Notes: generated by a model from the letters alone, not told the origin. 43,037 bases of DNA from an uncultured Eubacteriales bacterium (GCA_900542395.1 UQNM01000009.1:1-43037), one strand, 5' to 3'. Positions 1-7,720 are shown, numbered from the stretch's first letter. Translations and numbers: made by a program.

Positions 1-1
1 G

Positions 2-454
2 AGCTATCTGCCCGGCGCGCTCGGCTATACGCGCGAGGAGGACACGCTGCTGAACCTGTCCGCCGCGTTTGAGGGCGGCAGGCTGGACGTGATGACCATG
101 CGGCGCTACACACCGGGGGACAGCACGCTCTCCGGCCTGATGCTCACGCCCTCCGTGGCGGACGCAGACGGCGCGCCGATGGACGCGCATTATACGCTGA
201 GCGCGACGAGCGGCATATTTATGAAGTGGGACGCGCTGCTGGGCACATACGTCACCGTCGGCACGACGGCGGAGAGCGACGGCGAAACCGTCGTCTGGAG
301 CGACCAGACGCCCGCCGCCGACGCGAAAGACCCGGTGGTTTCCATCGCGCTGACGCAGGTCGGCGCGCAGACGACGCTGGCGGAGGCCAAGCTGCTGCTG
401 CGCGTGGACGGCGAAGGCTATCTGATTGAGGACGACGCGCTGAGCGTGAACTAA
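2..454 (+). CDS. C-terminal part of an unrecognised protein (cut by window start)
   Basis: The reading frame is open from base 2 to the stop at 454, so this is the last 150 codons of a gene that begins before the window. The visible part has no Cys, few basic residues, and many Thr, Ala, Asp and Val in short alternating runs, as in extracellular beta-rich domains; it ends in IEDDALSVN. Codon use is GC-rich like most of the window. I do not recognise a family and no motif stands out. A GTG at 89 could be mistaken for a start, but the frame continues upstream without interruption. The sequence becomes AT-rich directly after the stop. Confidence 0.6.
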   Translation, partial: SYLPGALGYTREEDTLLNLSAAFEGGRLDVMTMRRYTPGDSTLSGLMLTPSVADADGAPMDAHYTLSATSGIFMKWDALLGTYVTVGTTAESDGETVVWSDQTPAADAKDPVVSIALTQVGAQTTLAEAKLLLRVDGEGYLIEDDALSVN

Positions 455-503
455 GAAAAGAGTTCAAGAGTATACTTCGTGTACAAAAGTTTAACGTAGA
501 AAC

Positions 504-531
504 TTGAAAAATTGATATGTTGTGTTATAAT
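504..531 (+). promoter_or_regulatory. Sigma-A-like promoter with extended -10
   Basis: TTGAAA at 504-509 and TATAAT at 526-531 are separated by 16 bp, and TG at 523-524 makes an extended -10. Transcription would start near 538, ahead of a small hairpin (560-576) and the 36-codon ORF at 601. Confidence 0.7.
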
Positions 532-559
532 AATTTATATGTCAGAGACGGTCAGTTTG

Positions 560-576
560 GGGCAACTTGATTGCCC
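560..576 (+). other. Small hairpin in the leader of the 36-codon ORF
   Basis: GGGCAA (560-565) and TTGCCC (571-576) pair around the loop CTTGA. It lies between the promoter and the ribosome binding site at 587-593. The role is unknown; it could protect the 5' end of the transcript or regulate access. Confidence 0.4.
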
Positions 577-600
577 ACATTACCTCAAGGAGGATTTACC

Positions 601-711
601 ATGAGGGTAGATATTAAGACCGTTGATTTCGTTCTGGACATGCTTGTTGCAGTTCTTTCTGCGGTACGAGACGTTGTGGTTAGACATTACAGCGACGGAA
701 CGGAAGAATGA
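601..711 (+). CDS. 36-residue small ORF, possible leader peptide
   Basis: An ATG at 601 follows a perfect AAGGAGG (587-593) with 7-bp spacing, and the frame runs 36 codons to TGA at 709-711. The peptide starts MRVDIKTVDF, has a hydrophobic middle (VLDMLVAVLSAV), and ends polar (HYSDGTEE). It is not a family I recognise. The strong RBS and the promoter at 504-531 argue that it is translated. Its stop codon lies 6 bases before a terminator-like hairpin (718-749), so a ribosome finishing this ORF would cover part of that hairpin. It may therefore be a regulatory leader peptide for the gene at 780, or a small membrane-active or other functional peptide. Confidence 0.55.
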   Translation: MRVDIKTVDFVLDMLVAVLSAVRDVVVRHYSDGTEE

Positions 712-717
712 CACGGG

Positions 718-756
718 AGCACATAGTCCTCACTTATGGATTATGTGCTTTCTTTA
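718..756 (+). terminator. Rho-independent terminator or attenuator between the small ORF and the HEPN-like gene
   Basis: The arms AGCACATAGTCC (718-729) and GGATTATGTGCT (738-749) pair over 12 bp with one G-U, around an 8-base loop, and are followed by TTCTTTA. It sits immediately after the small ORF and before the start at 780, so the downstream gene is either read through or conditionally expressed. Confidence 0.65.
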
Positions 757-779
757 TTGAAAAATATGGGGGAAAAACA

Positions 780-1661
780 ATGATGAATCGAAAAGAGTAT
801 GAAGACTCGATTTATAGAGAAAATATAAAAGATATAATTAACGATATATACTATTCCAATGCATCATACACGACAAAAATATCTCGATCGAGGACGCTTG
901 CGGAATATATTATTCGTAGACTGATTAAACAATCTCCAAACAGTGAGTTGGCATTAGGAGATGATCGAACAAGAAATGAATTAAAAAAAGCGGGGGTCAC
1001 GGAAAAATTTTTTTGGAATGCTTATAATGCAGTCCGAAAAGCAGGTAATAAAGCTACTCATTCTAAAAATTATAATCAATTAACTGTAGCCGATTTTAGT
1101 GAAGTAAATACTGCGGTAATTACTCTTTATGCATATCTGTTTTTTGATTATTTCAAAAAATATAAATTTGGATCTAATTTGGATATTGTCACTGCGTTTT
1201 CTTTTCTTCCTCCTGATATGAGATTTATTGTTTTAAGAGAATTGGTTTTTAATAATTATGATTGTGATGTTTATACTATTTCTAAGTTTTGCCTTAGTTT
1301 GATAAAAAGCATGGGGGCTGAAAAAGCTCGAAGATGGGTAATTGAGAATAGAGGCAGACTGAGTAGTATTTCGATGCCATACGGGAGCGAGGATATAAAT
1401 AAAAAAATTGAAGAATATGGAATTGATAATATTCGAATGGTGATGGATGAAATACAAGAGACAGTTTACGACTACCTTATTAGAGAAATTCAAAAGCCAG
1501 AATTATGTTTTTTGAATCCAGAGAATTTGCCATATCATTCGTTTGAGGAAGCGAAAATTTATTATGAAGAGCATGGAGTTGTATCGGGAAATTCGGAAGA
1601 TGTCAGACAGTTTAATGCATTAATGCAATATGTATACACTGGAAGGCAAGATGAAAAATAG
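780..1661 (+). CDS. DUF4145/HEPN-like protein in an AT-rich island
   Basis: A 293-residue protein starting at ATG 780 with GGGGG 7 bases upstream. The same frame is also open from an ATG at 708 overlapping the small ORF stop, but that start has a weak RBS and spans the hairpin. Residues about 35-120 resemble the DUF4145 pattern: an amphipathic helix (SRTLAEYIIRRLI), then RKAGNKATH at 86-94, matching the R-x-x-G-N-x-A-x-H signature of that HEPN-like fold. The rest (helical, many Tyr, Asp, Glu) I cannot assign. The gene is strikingly AT-rich beside GC-rich neighbours, which suggests recent acquisition. HEPN-fold proteins are common in defence and stress systems as RNases or as nucleic-acid-binding partners; that role here is inference. 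Confidence 0.6.
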   Translation: MMNRKEYEDSIYRENIKDIINDIYYSNASYTTKISRSRTLAEYIIRRLIKQSPNSELALGDDRTRNELKKAGVTEKFFWNAYNAVRKAGNKATHSKNYNQLTVADFSEVNTAVITLYAYLFFDYFKKYKFGSNLDIVTAFSFLPPDMRFIVLRELVFNNYDCDVYTISKFCLSLIKSMGAEKARRWVIENRGRLSSISMPYGSEDINKKIEEYGIDNIRMVMDEIQETVYDYLIREIQKPELCFLNPENLPYHSFEEAKIYYEEHGVVSGNSEDVRQFNALMQYVYTGRQDEK

Positions 1662-1738
1662 GGTAAGATAGATGATTTGTGCAAAAAAGTTGATTATGAA
1701 GGTAATGTTTCAGTTTGATTTTTGATTCATATTTCCGC

Positions 1739-2449
1739 TTATATGTTCTGCGCAATCAGCATTGCGCCGGAGACGACCAGTAGCAGGAGCACCAGCTTCC
1801 TGATTCGCCGGTCGTCTATTTTTTTGCAGACCGCAATTCCGGCAAAGAGGCTGACGAGCATGAACGGCATGAGCTTGACCGCCGTGATCAGCGCGGCCTG
1901 ATTCAGAATCCCGAGCGCCGCATAGAGCGCGAAGCGGAACACATTTTCCGCCAGAAACACGACGCTGATGTTCGCCTTGAACGCGCCGTTTGTCTCCGTG
2001 ATGCGGCTGACGTAGGCAGCCAGCAGCGCGCCCACACCGAACAGGCCGCTGAGCACGCCCGCGGCGACGCCGACCAGCGCCGTCAACCATTTTTTCTCTT
2101 TTCGCGGCTTGCCCTGCCCACGCAGCATATCCAGCGCGATGAGGATGATGGCTGTGCCGAAGATGATTTTGACGATGCGCCCGTCGATGCTGCTGAGCAT
2201 CAGCGCGCCGGGGATGTTGCCCGCCAGCATCAGCGCCATCAGCGGCCCAAAGACCTTCGGATCGAGGCTCTTTCGGTTTTGCCACGTCAAAATGGCGTTG
2301 CCCGGAAAGCCGAGCGCCAGCTCGACCGGGGAAATGCTCGCGTTGTTGACGCCGAAGCTCAAAATGCTTTGAAACACCAGCGTGTTGGCGAAACCGCAGA
2401 GCCCCTTGATGAAAAACGCCGCAAGGGTCGCGAGGATGAAAAGCGACAT
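1739..2449 (-). CDS. TauE/SafE (TSUP) family membrane permease
   Basis: A 236-residue hydrophobic protein beginning MSLFILATLAAFFIKGLCGF, with an RBS GGAGGGA 8 bases upstream. It shows about seven membrane segments and the two-half arrangement of TSUP permeases: the first half carries KGLCGFANTLVF, and the second has the related GVLSGLFGVGALLAAY. The family exports or imports small sulfur or carbon anions such as sulfite, sulfoacetate or glycolate; the substrate here is unknown. Length is normal to slightly short for the family. It stands alone, with a perfect palindrome at 2512-2532 upstream that could be its operator. I see no clear hairpin terminator after its stop. Confidence 0.85.
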   Translation of the reverse strand: MSLFILATLAAFFIKGLCGFANTLVFQSILSFGVNNASISPVELALGFPGNAILTWQNRKSLDPKVFGPLMALMLAGNIPGALMLSSIDGRIVKIIFGTAIILIALDMLRGQGKPRKEKKWLTALVGVAAGVLSGLFGVGALLAAYVSRITETNGAFKANISVVFLAENVFRFALYAALGILNQAALITAVKLMPFMLVSLFAGIAVCKKIDDRRIRKLVLLLLVVSGAMLIAQNI

Positions 2450-2511
2450 GGATAAAGTCCCTCCGCTAAGGATGAAACAAGGAAATTAAGCCGACAGTAA
2501 ATGAACAAATC

Positions 2512-2532
2512 CGGAATTTTGCGTAAATTCCG
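2512..2532. promoter_or_regulatory. Perfect palindrome, candidate operator of the TSUP gene
   Basis: CGGAATTT (2512-2519) and AAATTCCG (2525-2532) are exact inverted copies around TGCGT. It lies 63 bases upstream of the TSUP start. No convincing -35/-10 pair could be assigned nearby. A dimeric regulator site is the simplest reading. Confidence 0.4.
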
Positions 2533-2561
2533 ATAACGAGCGCGCAATGCCCGCCTACCTG

Positions 2562-2660
2562 ACTCCCTCAGTCACGGCTGCGCCGTGCCAGACCTTCGGC
2601 GTTCCGCTTGCCTGCCTCCCGCACAGCGGGCGGCAAGCTCCACGCCCTCGAAGAGGGAGC
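2562..2660 (+). repeat. Dispersed double-hairpin repeat, copy C (99 bp)
   Basis: It begins ACTCCCTCAGT, then hairpin 1 (CACGGC-TGC-GCCGTG, 2573-2587), a middle hairpin (GCTTGCC 2606-2612 with GGCAAGC 2632-2638, inner CCCGC/GCGGG), and hairpin 2 (CCCTC-GAA-GAGGG, 2645-2657). The copy at 25276-25374 has the same length and architecture with compensatory stem changes, and a short copy without the middle lies at 25460-25504. The stretch 2450-2960 holds no supported gene. Confidence 0.7.
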
Positions 2661-2806
2661 TTATTGATCAGGTTGTTTTCCGTCTAAGCAATAAGTTGCG
2701 CCGTACCCGTAGGGGCGCGCATTGCGCGTCCGCGTTTTGTGCAGAATCTACTTCTGGCTCAATTATTGAAGCTAACAAGCTTATCAGCTTCACTTCTTTC
2801 GGATAC

Positions 2807-2856
2807 AAAAAGTCCCACCTTGGTCCGCATGTGCAAAGCACCTCAGCGTGGTGGGC
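2807..2856 (-). other. Compound hairpin followed by a T run, possible second terminator
   Basis: Read on the minus strand, CCCACC and GGTGGG enclose CGC/GCG and GTGC-TTT-GCAC stems, and the structure is followed by ACTTTTTG. It lies downstream of the flavoprotein gene and of its main terminator at 2911-2946, so it may be a backup terminator or a separate structured element. Confidence 0.4.
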
Positions 2857-2910
2857 TCGATCAATCTTATTATATGCGCCTTGAACCGTGATGTCAACCA
2901 TTTTCAAGTG

Positions 2911-2946
2911 AAAAGAAGGGCGGCCTCCCTTTCGGAAAGCCGCCCT
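2911..2946 (-). terminator. Terminator of the flavoprotein gene
   Basis: On the minus strand, AGGGCGGC (2939-2946) and GCCGCCCT (2917-2924) form the stem, extended by TTTCC/GGGA-type pairs, and are followed by TCTTTTC. It starts about 14 bases after the stop codon. Confidence 0.75.
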
Positions 2947-2959
2947 GTTTGGCGATGAT

Positions 2960-4810
2960 TTACTTGGCGATGTACGCCGCAGCGTTCTGCGCGGCGATAC
3001 GGCCAAAGACCACGATATCGGCCACAGCGTTGCCGCCCAGGCGGTTCGCGCCGTGCACGCCGCCGGTGACCTCGCCCGCCGCGTACAGACCCGGAATGAC
3101 CTGATCCTCAGCGGTGAGCACTTCGGCGTTGGTGTTGATCTTCACGCCGCCCATGGTGTGATGGATGCCCGGAGAGACCTTGATGGCGTAGTACGGAGCG
3201 GTGTCCAGCGCGGAGGCGAAGGACAGGCGGCCGAACGCGTCGTCCTTCTGATCGGCGACGGCCTTGTTCCAGGTTTCCATGGTCGCGGCGAAGGTCGCCG
3301 GATCGATGCCCAGCTTCTCGGCCAGCGCCTCGTAGCTGTCCGCCTGCACGGCGTAGCCCTTGGTGAAGTAGCCGTTGTAGGTGGAGGAAGCGTCCATCAT
3401 CTTCTGGTCGAGGATGGTGTAGGCGTAGCCGCCCTCCTGAGCCAGCTCAGCCGCGGAGACGTTGTCGCGGGTTTCCAGCTCGTTGACGAAGCGCTTGCCT
3501 TCCTGATTGACCAGGATCGCGCCGTCGCCGCGGATGCCCTCGGTGATCAGCGCCGTGGTGGTCTCGGTGTAAACGGACGGGTGAATCTGAATCTGATCCA
3601 TATCCACGGTCGCCGCGCCGACGGCCACGGCCATGTCAATGCCGTCGCCGGTGACGGTGGAGACGTTGGTGGTCACAAAGCCCGCGAGCGCCGGCTTGAG
3701 CGCGGCCACACGGTCGAGGTCGGCGCCGAAGCCGCCGCTGGCCAGAATGACGGCCTTCGCGCGGATGGTGTATTCGCCGTTCTCGCTCTTGACCTTCACG
3801 CCCACGGCCTTGCCGTCTTCCATGACGATCTCGGTCGCGGCGGTGTTGGTGCGCAGGTCGATCTTATCCTCGGCCTCCACGTCGGCGGTGAGCACCTTGA
3901 CGAGGTAAGCGCCGACCGGGGTGGTCTTGCCGTCCTCTGTGGTGGCGCGATGGATGCGCTTGACGCTCGCGCCGCCGAAGGAGCCGACGTTGGTCAGGTG
4001 CGCGTTCTTGGTGGCCAGCCAGTCGATGGCCTCGGCGGAGTTGCCCGTCAGGGTCATAACCAGATCGAAGTTGTTGAGACCCTTGCCGCCGATGATCGTA
4101 TCGAGGGCAAACAGCTCGACGGAATCAAAGTAGCCTTCCGGATTGGCCTTGTAGGCCTCGAACTGCTCCTTGACCGTCTCGGTCAGGTTGCTGATCTTGT
4201 CGCCGTCGGCATACTTTTCCTCGGCGGTCGCGATGGCCTTTTCCACGGCCGTCGTGGTCGCGTCGGACCATTCGTTTTCATCCTGATAGACAGTCTTCGC
4301 GGCATTCATGCCGCCGGTCGCGCGGCTGGTGTTGCCGCCGGTGGAGCCGCCCTTTTCCACGATGATGACGCTGTTCACGCCGGAATCCACGGCCTGAAGC
4401 GCCGCGGTCATGCCCGCGCCGCCCGCGCCGACGATCACCACGTCGCACTCGGTATCCGTCACGGTGGTATCCTCAGCCTCGATGAGGCCGGCCGCCGCCA
4501 TGGCCTTCTTGGCCGCGTCCTTCACGGCGTTGCTCGTCACGGTCGCGCCGGAGATGCTGTCAAAATCCACGCCCTGCGCGGCGACGATCGCATCGGCGAA
4601 GGTGCCGTCGGCGCACGGCTCATAGCCAATGCCCTTGGTTTCGCTCTCACCGACGACCTCGGCCGCGGTGATCTTGCCGTCTTCCACGGTCAGGGTGACG
4701 GAAACCTCGCCGATGCCCTGCGCGGTGCCGGTGTACGTCTCAGCCGAAGCGGCGGCGATCGCGCCGGTCGCCATCAGCATGGACAGAAGAATGGATGCAA
4801 ATTTCTTCAT
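2960..4810 (-). CDS. Secreted FMN- and FAD-containing fumarate-reductase-like flavoprotein
   Basis: A 616-residue protein. Residues 1-23 are a signal peptide ending ASA. Residues about 25-105 are an FMN-binding domain with DSISGAT, where Thr90 is the expected site of covalent FMN attachment by ApbE. From 122 follows the flavocytochrome c FAD domain (GAGGAG at 128-133). Residues expected for fumarate reduction are present by comparison from memory with Shewanella Fcc3: His410, Thr423/Glu424, Arg427, Arg448 (catalytic acid), His550 and Arg590. There is no haem domain. It probably acts outside the membrane, taking electrons from a membrane flavoprotein or quinol system not in this window. Urocanate or another enoate is a possible alternative substrate. 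RBS AAGGAGG and a strong promoter precede it. Confidence 0.88.
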   Translation of the reverse strand: MKKFASILLSMLMATGAIAAASAETYTGTAQGIGEVSVTLTVEDGKITAAEVVGESETKGIGYEPCADGTFADAIVAAQGVDFDSISGATVTSNAVKDAAKKAMAAAGLIEAEDTTVTDTECDVVIVGAGGAGMTAALQAVDSGVNSVIIVEKGGSTGGNTSRATGGMNAAKTVYQDENEWSDATTTAVEKAIATAEEKYADGDKISNLTETVKEQFEAYKANPEGYFDSVELFALDTIIGGKGLNNFDLVMTLTGNSAEAIDWLATKNAHLTNVGSFGGASVKRIHRATTEDGKTTPVGAYLVKVLTADVEAEDKIDLRTNTAATEIVMEDGKAVGVKVKSENGEYTIRAKAVILASGGFGADLDRVAALKPALAGFVTTNVSTVTGDGIDMAVAVGAATVDMDQIQIHPSVYTETTTALITEGIRGDGAILVNQEGKRFVNELETRDNVSAAELAQEGGYAYTILDQKMMDASSTYNGYFTKGYAVQADSYEALAEKLGIDPATFAATMETWNKAVADQKDDAFGRLSFASALDTAPYYAIKVSPGIHHTMGGVKINTNAEVLTAEDQVIPGLYAAGEVTGGVHGANRLGGNAVADIVVFGRIAAQNAAAYIAK

Positions 4811-4843
4811 GAAGTATAGCCTCCTTCTTTGATTTGCACAGGC

Positions 4844-4872
4844 ATTGTAACACTTGAAATCGTTTTTGTCAA
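4844..4872 (-). promoter_or_regulatory. Consensus sigma-A promoter of the flavoprotein gene
   Basis: On the minus strand TTGACA (4867-4872) and TACAAT (4844-4849) are 17 bp apart, a near-perfect promoter that implies strong expression. The gene starts 34 bases downstream of the -10. Confidence 0.85.
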
Positions 4873-4969
4873 TTCATTCACGAGCTTTTCGGCAGGGTGG
4901 AAAAAGTTTCGTCCTTTTTCGGGTTTCGAAGGGGAAGGATGTGTCGAAAAGGCCGTTTTTCTCCAAAAA

Positions 4970-5001
4970 TAAAGAAGAAACGGGGCGCTGCCGACGCCCC
5001 G
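4970..5001 (-). terminator. Terminator after the DUF3048 gene
   Basis: On the minus strand CGGGGCG (4995-5001) pairs with CGCCCCG (4981-4987), followed by TTTCTTCTTTA. It lies about 80 bases after the stop at 5082. Confidence 0.65.
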
Positions 5002-5081
5002 CCTTAAACCGAAGATTGTTAGATTTTTTTCTTTCTATGCGCGGCGCTGATGGCCGCTATATGGGATTGGTATGACGACTA

Positions 5082-6293
5082 TTACTTCTTTTTCTTTCCC
5101 GTTCCGACCGTGCTGCGCTGCTTCTGCGGCTCGATGCTGCCGGAAACGGCCTCGTCCGCGACGACGACGACCGGCTGCTCGTTATCCACGATCTGGATGA
5201 ACGTCTTGCCGACCTTCATGGGCAGTTCTTCGCCGTTTTCATCGAAGAACACCATGCGGTTGTTCAGGTTCTTGGTCTCGCTGCAATCGCGCGCCCAGCT
5301 TCCGCGGATGTATTTGCCGTTTTGAAAGATTTCGGCCACGCCCTGACCGTTCAGCCGGATGACCGGGCGGGACGGGTTGCCGCTCGCCCAGGAGATATCC
5401 GTGCGCAGGACGATCACGTTCGCGTAGGCGCAGATTTCGCCGGTGTTGCCGTCCGTATAGGCGTAACCGTTGCGGTAGCGCTCGAACAGCCCGGTGGCGG
5501 GGTTGTATTCGTAAGCGGTCATATAAGCGTCGGCCGTCGTCTTGTAGTTGATGACGACGCCGTTTACATCCTCGCCGCGCTCAAGCCCGGTCTCGGTGAA
5601 CGTGAAGGGATGCGGCTTGGGCGTTTCGGAATAATCCGCGTATACGGCGCTCAGGTCGAGCCGGACGTTGTGGGGGCCGACGTGGCCGCCGTCGCTGGTG
5701 CGAGGGAACCAGTCGGCGTGCTTGCTGATGCCGTTCAGATACGGATATTTCAGCTTTTTTACGCTGCTGTTGGCCTCGACCCAGCTCTTCATGTTGTTTT
5801 TGTCGTGCCCGCCCTGATAGCCGTAGAAGGCGAACACGCCGCCCCACATCTCCCGCAGGGAACACATCGGCACGCGCGCGGAGCGAACCGGGCCTGCGCC
5901 GTCGGGGTAATCGCCCATGAACAGCGCCAGCTCGCGCGTGGAGCCGTCCGCCTGAATCGGCATTTCGTAGATCAGGTCGGCGGAGGCCGCGCCCCAATGC
6001 GGCAGCGCCGCCGGGTGCGCGTCGATGGAAATGAGCGTCGGGCGGTATTCGCCGGTGAACGCCTCGCCGGTGATGGGGTTCACGCCTTCTGCCACGGGGT
6101 TTTCCTTGGGCATTTTCAGGGTGATCTTGCCCGAACCGTAGGATTTCGGCGCGCCGAGCTGCTGGGCATAGCCGCTGGATGAAATGCCGGAGGCGCTCAG
6201 GTCAAAATCGTCTCTCGCCGCGCCCGCGGCGGCGGGAACGGCCAGCAGCGCGCACAGCGCAAGGGATGACGACAGGCGCAAAAACCGATTCAT
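5082..6293 (-). CDS. DUF3048 (YerB-like) secreted protein
   Basis: A 403-residue protein with a signal peptide (hydrophobic core SSSLALCALLAVPAAAGA) and RBS AAGGAGGAAG upstream. The N-terminal DUF3048 domain is recognisable by GEYRPTLISIDAHPAALPHW, ADLIYEMPIQADGSTRELALF and GAGPVRSARVPMCSLREMW. The C-terminal domain carries WARDCSETKNLNNRMVFFD and GEELPMKVGKTFIQIV. YerB of Bacillus is a lipoprotein of unknown function; this copy lacks a lipobox Cys at the signal cleavage site, so it is probably secreted or loosely wall-bound. The protein ends in KKKK. The function is unknown. It is transcribed alone, between its own terminator and a long upstream gap shared with the divergent gene at 6567. 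Confidence 0.85.
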   Translation of the reverse strand: MNRFLRLSSSLALCALLAVPAAAGAARDDFDLSASGISSSGYAQQLGAPKSYGSGKITLKMPKENPVAEGVNPITGEAFTGEYRPTLISIDAHPAALPHWGAASADLIYEMPIQADGSTRELALFMGDYPDGAGPVRSARVPMCSLREMWGGVFAFYGYQGGHDKNNMKSWVEANSSVKKLKYPYLNGISKHADWFPRTSDGGHVGPHNVRLDLSAVYADYSETPKPHPFTFTETGLERGEDVNGVVINYKTTADAYMTAYEYNPATGLFERYRNGYAYTDGNTGEICAYANVIVLRTDISWASGNPSRPVIRLNGQGVAEIFQNGKYIRGSWARDCSETKNLNNRMVFFDENGEELPMKVGKTFIQIVDNEQPVVVVADEAVSGSIEPQKQRSTVGTGKKKK

Positions 6294-6470
6294 ATCTTTT
6301 TTCTTCCTCCTTACATAAGGGTCGATGCGTTAAAAAAGGGTCGCGTGCATCCTCTGTAACGACGCGCCGGACGGCGGATGGCCGCGCGGCAGGGGATTGG
6401 TTGGTTCTTTCACTTGTATAGACGTAAAATGAGCGCGAAATGTAACACTTTTTTTACGAATGATGAAGAA

Positions 6471-6487
6471 TTTGTAATTTTTACAAA
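6471..6487. promoter_or_regulatory. Palindrome in the divergent 6294-6566 gap, candidate operator
   Basis: TTTGTAA (6471-6477) and TTACAAA (6481-6487) are exact inverted copies around TTT. It lies between the DUF3048 gene and the divergent gene at 6567 and could serve either. The gap also has a short AAAAACC/GGTTTTT hairpin (6506-6522) and -10-like TATAGT (6531-6536) without a clear -35. Confidence 0.4.
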
Positions 6488-6566
6488 AATGCGCGGACAG
6501 AGTAAAAAAACCGGCGGTTTTTGCGTCTAATATAGTAGATAGACCTACACAAGGGAGGGAAACAAC

Positions 6567-7034
6567 ATGTTGTCGTTCGCCGCGCTTTCCATCAACCGCT
6601 TTTTTACGACCGCGCCGAAGCCCGAACGGGAGACGCCCGGCAGCCGCACGGCGACCCTGCGCGCGCTCTCCGATCTGGGGGAGAGCGTCGCATCGAGCGT
6701 GCACGCCATCTATGCGCAGAGCAGGCTGTATCTCTGCGTGGCGATGCAGCCCAAGCCCGAAGCGCTTCACGCCCAAAGGCTGGCGGATAAAAAGGCCGCC
6801 GCAGGGCATTTTGATGTGGATGAAAACTGGAGCGCCGCCGAGGTCAACGCGCGCTGGGGCAAGCGCGCCGTGCTGACGGACGGCAGCGGGCGCGTGCTCG
6901 ATCACGCCGTTCTGGGCGCAAGGGGGATGACGGACGCGGGCGCGCGGGAAGTCTTCTTTGAGTTTAACGCGCTGGAAAGCTACCCCGAGCCGATGTATCT
7001 GGCCGCAGGGGATGCAAGGGTGAGGGTGAGATAA
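6567..7034 (+). CDS. Unrecognised 155-residue protein
   Basis: ATG at 6567 is preceded by AAGGGAGGG. The protein starts MLSFAALSINRFFTT and then alternates polar and apolar residues (SVHAIYAQSRLYLCVAM, RAVLTDGSGRVLDHAVLGA), suggesting a beta-rich fold such as a small sandwich. There is no convincing signal peptide and only one Cys. I do not recognise the family. Codon use is GC-rich and native-looking, and it is followed by a perfect 16-bp hairpin, so it is a genuine single-gene unit. Confidence 0.65.
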   Translation: MLSFAALSINRFFTTAPKPERETPGSRTATLRALSDLGESVASSVHAIYAQSRLYLCVAMQPKPEALHAQRLADKKAAAGHFDVDENWSAAEVNARWGKRAVLTDGSGRVLDHAVLGARGMTDAGAREVFFEFNALESYPEPMYLAAGDARVRVR

Positions 7035-7074
7035 AACGAACACGCCGCGCGGATCGACCCGCGCGGCGTGTTCG
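7033..7074. terminator. Bidirectional terminator hairpin
   Basis: A perfect 16-bp stem: left arm 7037-7052 and right arm 7059-7074 around ATCGAC. On the minus strand it is followed by TTTTATC, so it best fits the TetR gene; on the plus strand it follows the stop of the gene at 6567 directly. Confidence 0.75.
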
Positions 7075-7150
7075 TATACGAAGGAGAGAGGGGGGATGTT
7101 TGAAGGTTATCCATCTATGTAAAAGGGTCAAACCCTGACTGACAAAGGGA

Positions 7151-7720
7151 TTAGGCTTTTGAAGCGTTGAGGCTGAGCACCTGCGCGATCATGTTCATCG
7201 CGCCTTCGAGCGTCATTTCGCCCCGCCGCGCCATCATCAAAATACCGTAGAGCGCAACGCCGGTCAGACGCTTGGCGTCCTTTTCGTCGCGGCCGCTCTC
7301 GCGGAGCGCCTGCGCCGTCATCTTTTCCAGCGCGGGGCCCATGTGCGCATACACGCGGTCGCACATATCGGTATACAGCGCGGCGTGCTGCGGCAGGCAG
7401 AGATCCGCGGTCAGCGGCGCGGTGAAGCACTCGTGCCAGACCTCCGGATGCATCAGCCGGGCGAATTTCTCGCGCGCCGTGCCCTCGCCGTCGGCAATCT
7501 GCTCGGCCAGCGTGCCCAGATAGCTGCAATAGCCCTCGACAACGGCCTTCACCATATCGTCCTTGGTGGTGAAGTAATAATAGAACAGCCCTTTGGCCAC
7601 ATCCACGGCGGAAACAATTTCCGACACGGAGGTTCTCACAAAGCCCTGCTGTGCAAACAGCTTTGCCGCGGCGGCCACCATTTCCGCCTTGCGTTCTTCC
7701 GGTTTCTTGACGACTCGCAT
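7151..7720 (-). CDS. TetR/AcrR family transcriptional regulator
   Basis: A 189-residue protein starting MRVVKKPEERKAEMVAAAAK, with AAGGAGGAA before the ATG at 7720; an upstream in-frame start at 7849 lacks an RBS. The N-terminal DNA-binding domain has the family pattern: AKLFAQQGFVRTSVSEIVSAVDVAKGLFYYYFTTKDDM spans about residues 20-56, with the recognition helix around VAKGLFYYYF. The rest is an all-helical ligand and dimer domain. The target is unknown. The promoter at 7828-7856 and the palindrome at 7867-7887 suggest autoregulation. No transporter lies in the same operon. Confidence 0.9.
   Translation of the reverse strand: MRVVKKPEERKAEMVAAAAKLFAQQGFVRTSVSEIVSAVDVAKGLFYYYFTTKDDMVKAVVEGYCSYLGTLAEQIADGEGTAREKFARLMHPEVWHECFTAPLTADLCLPQHAALYTDMCDRVYAHMGPALEKMTAQALRESGRDEKDAKRLTGVALYGILMMARRGEMTLEGAMNMIAQVLSLNASKA

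Noticed and set aside
2807..2856. A T-box riboswitch near the flavoprotein terminator
   Set aside because: The GGTGGGAC stretch recalls the T-box antiterminator but the conserved core AGGGTGGNACCGCG is not present and no tRNA-related gene follows.
2668..3006. A 112-codon minus-strand frame between the TSUP and flavoprotein genes
   Set aside because: It spans a terminator and the end of the flavoprotein gene, has no RBS, and its protein sequence is Arg-rich without a recognisable family.
3053..4819. A 588-codon open frame on the plus strand over the flavoprotein gene
   Set aside because: It is a shadow of the real minus-strand gene: no homology, no RBS, very high Ala/Arg/His content typical of antisense frames in GC-rich DNA.
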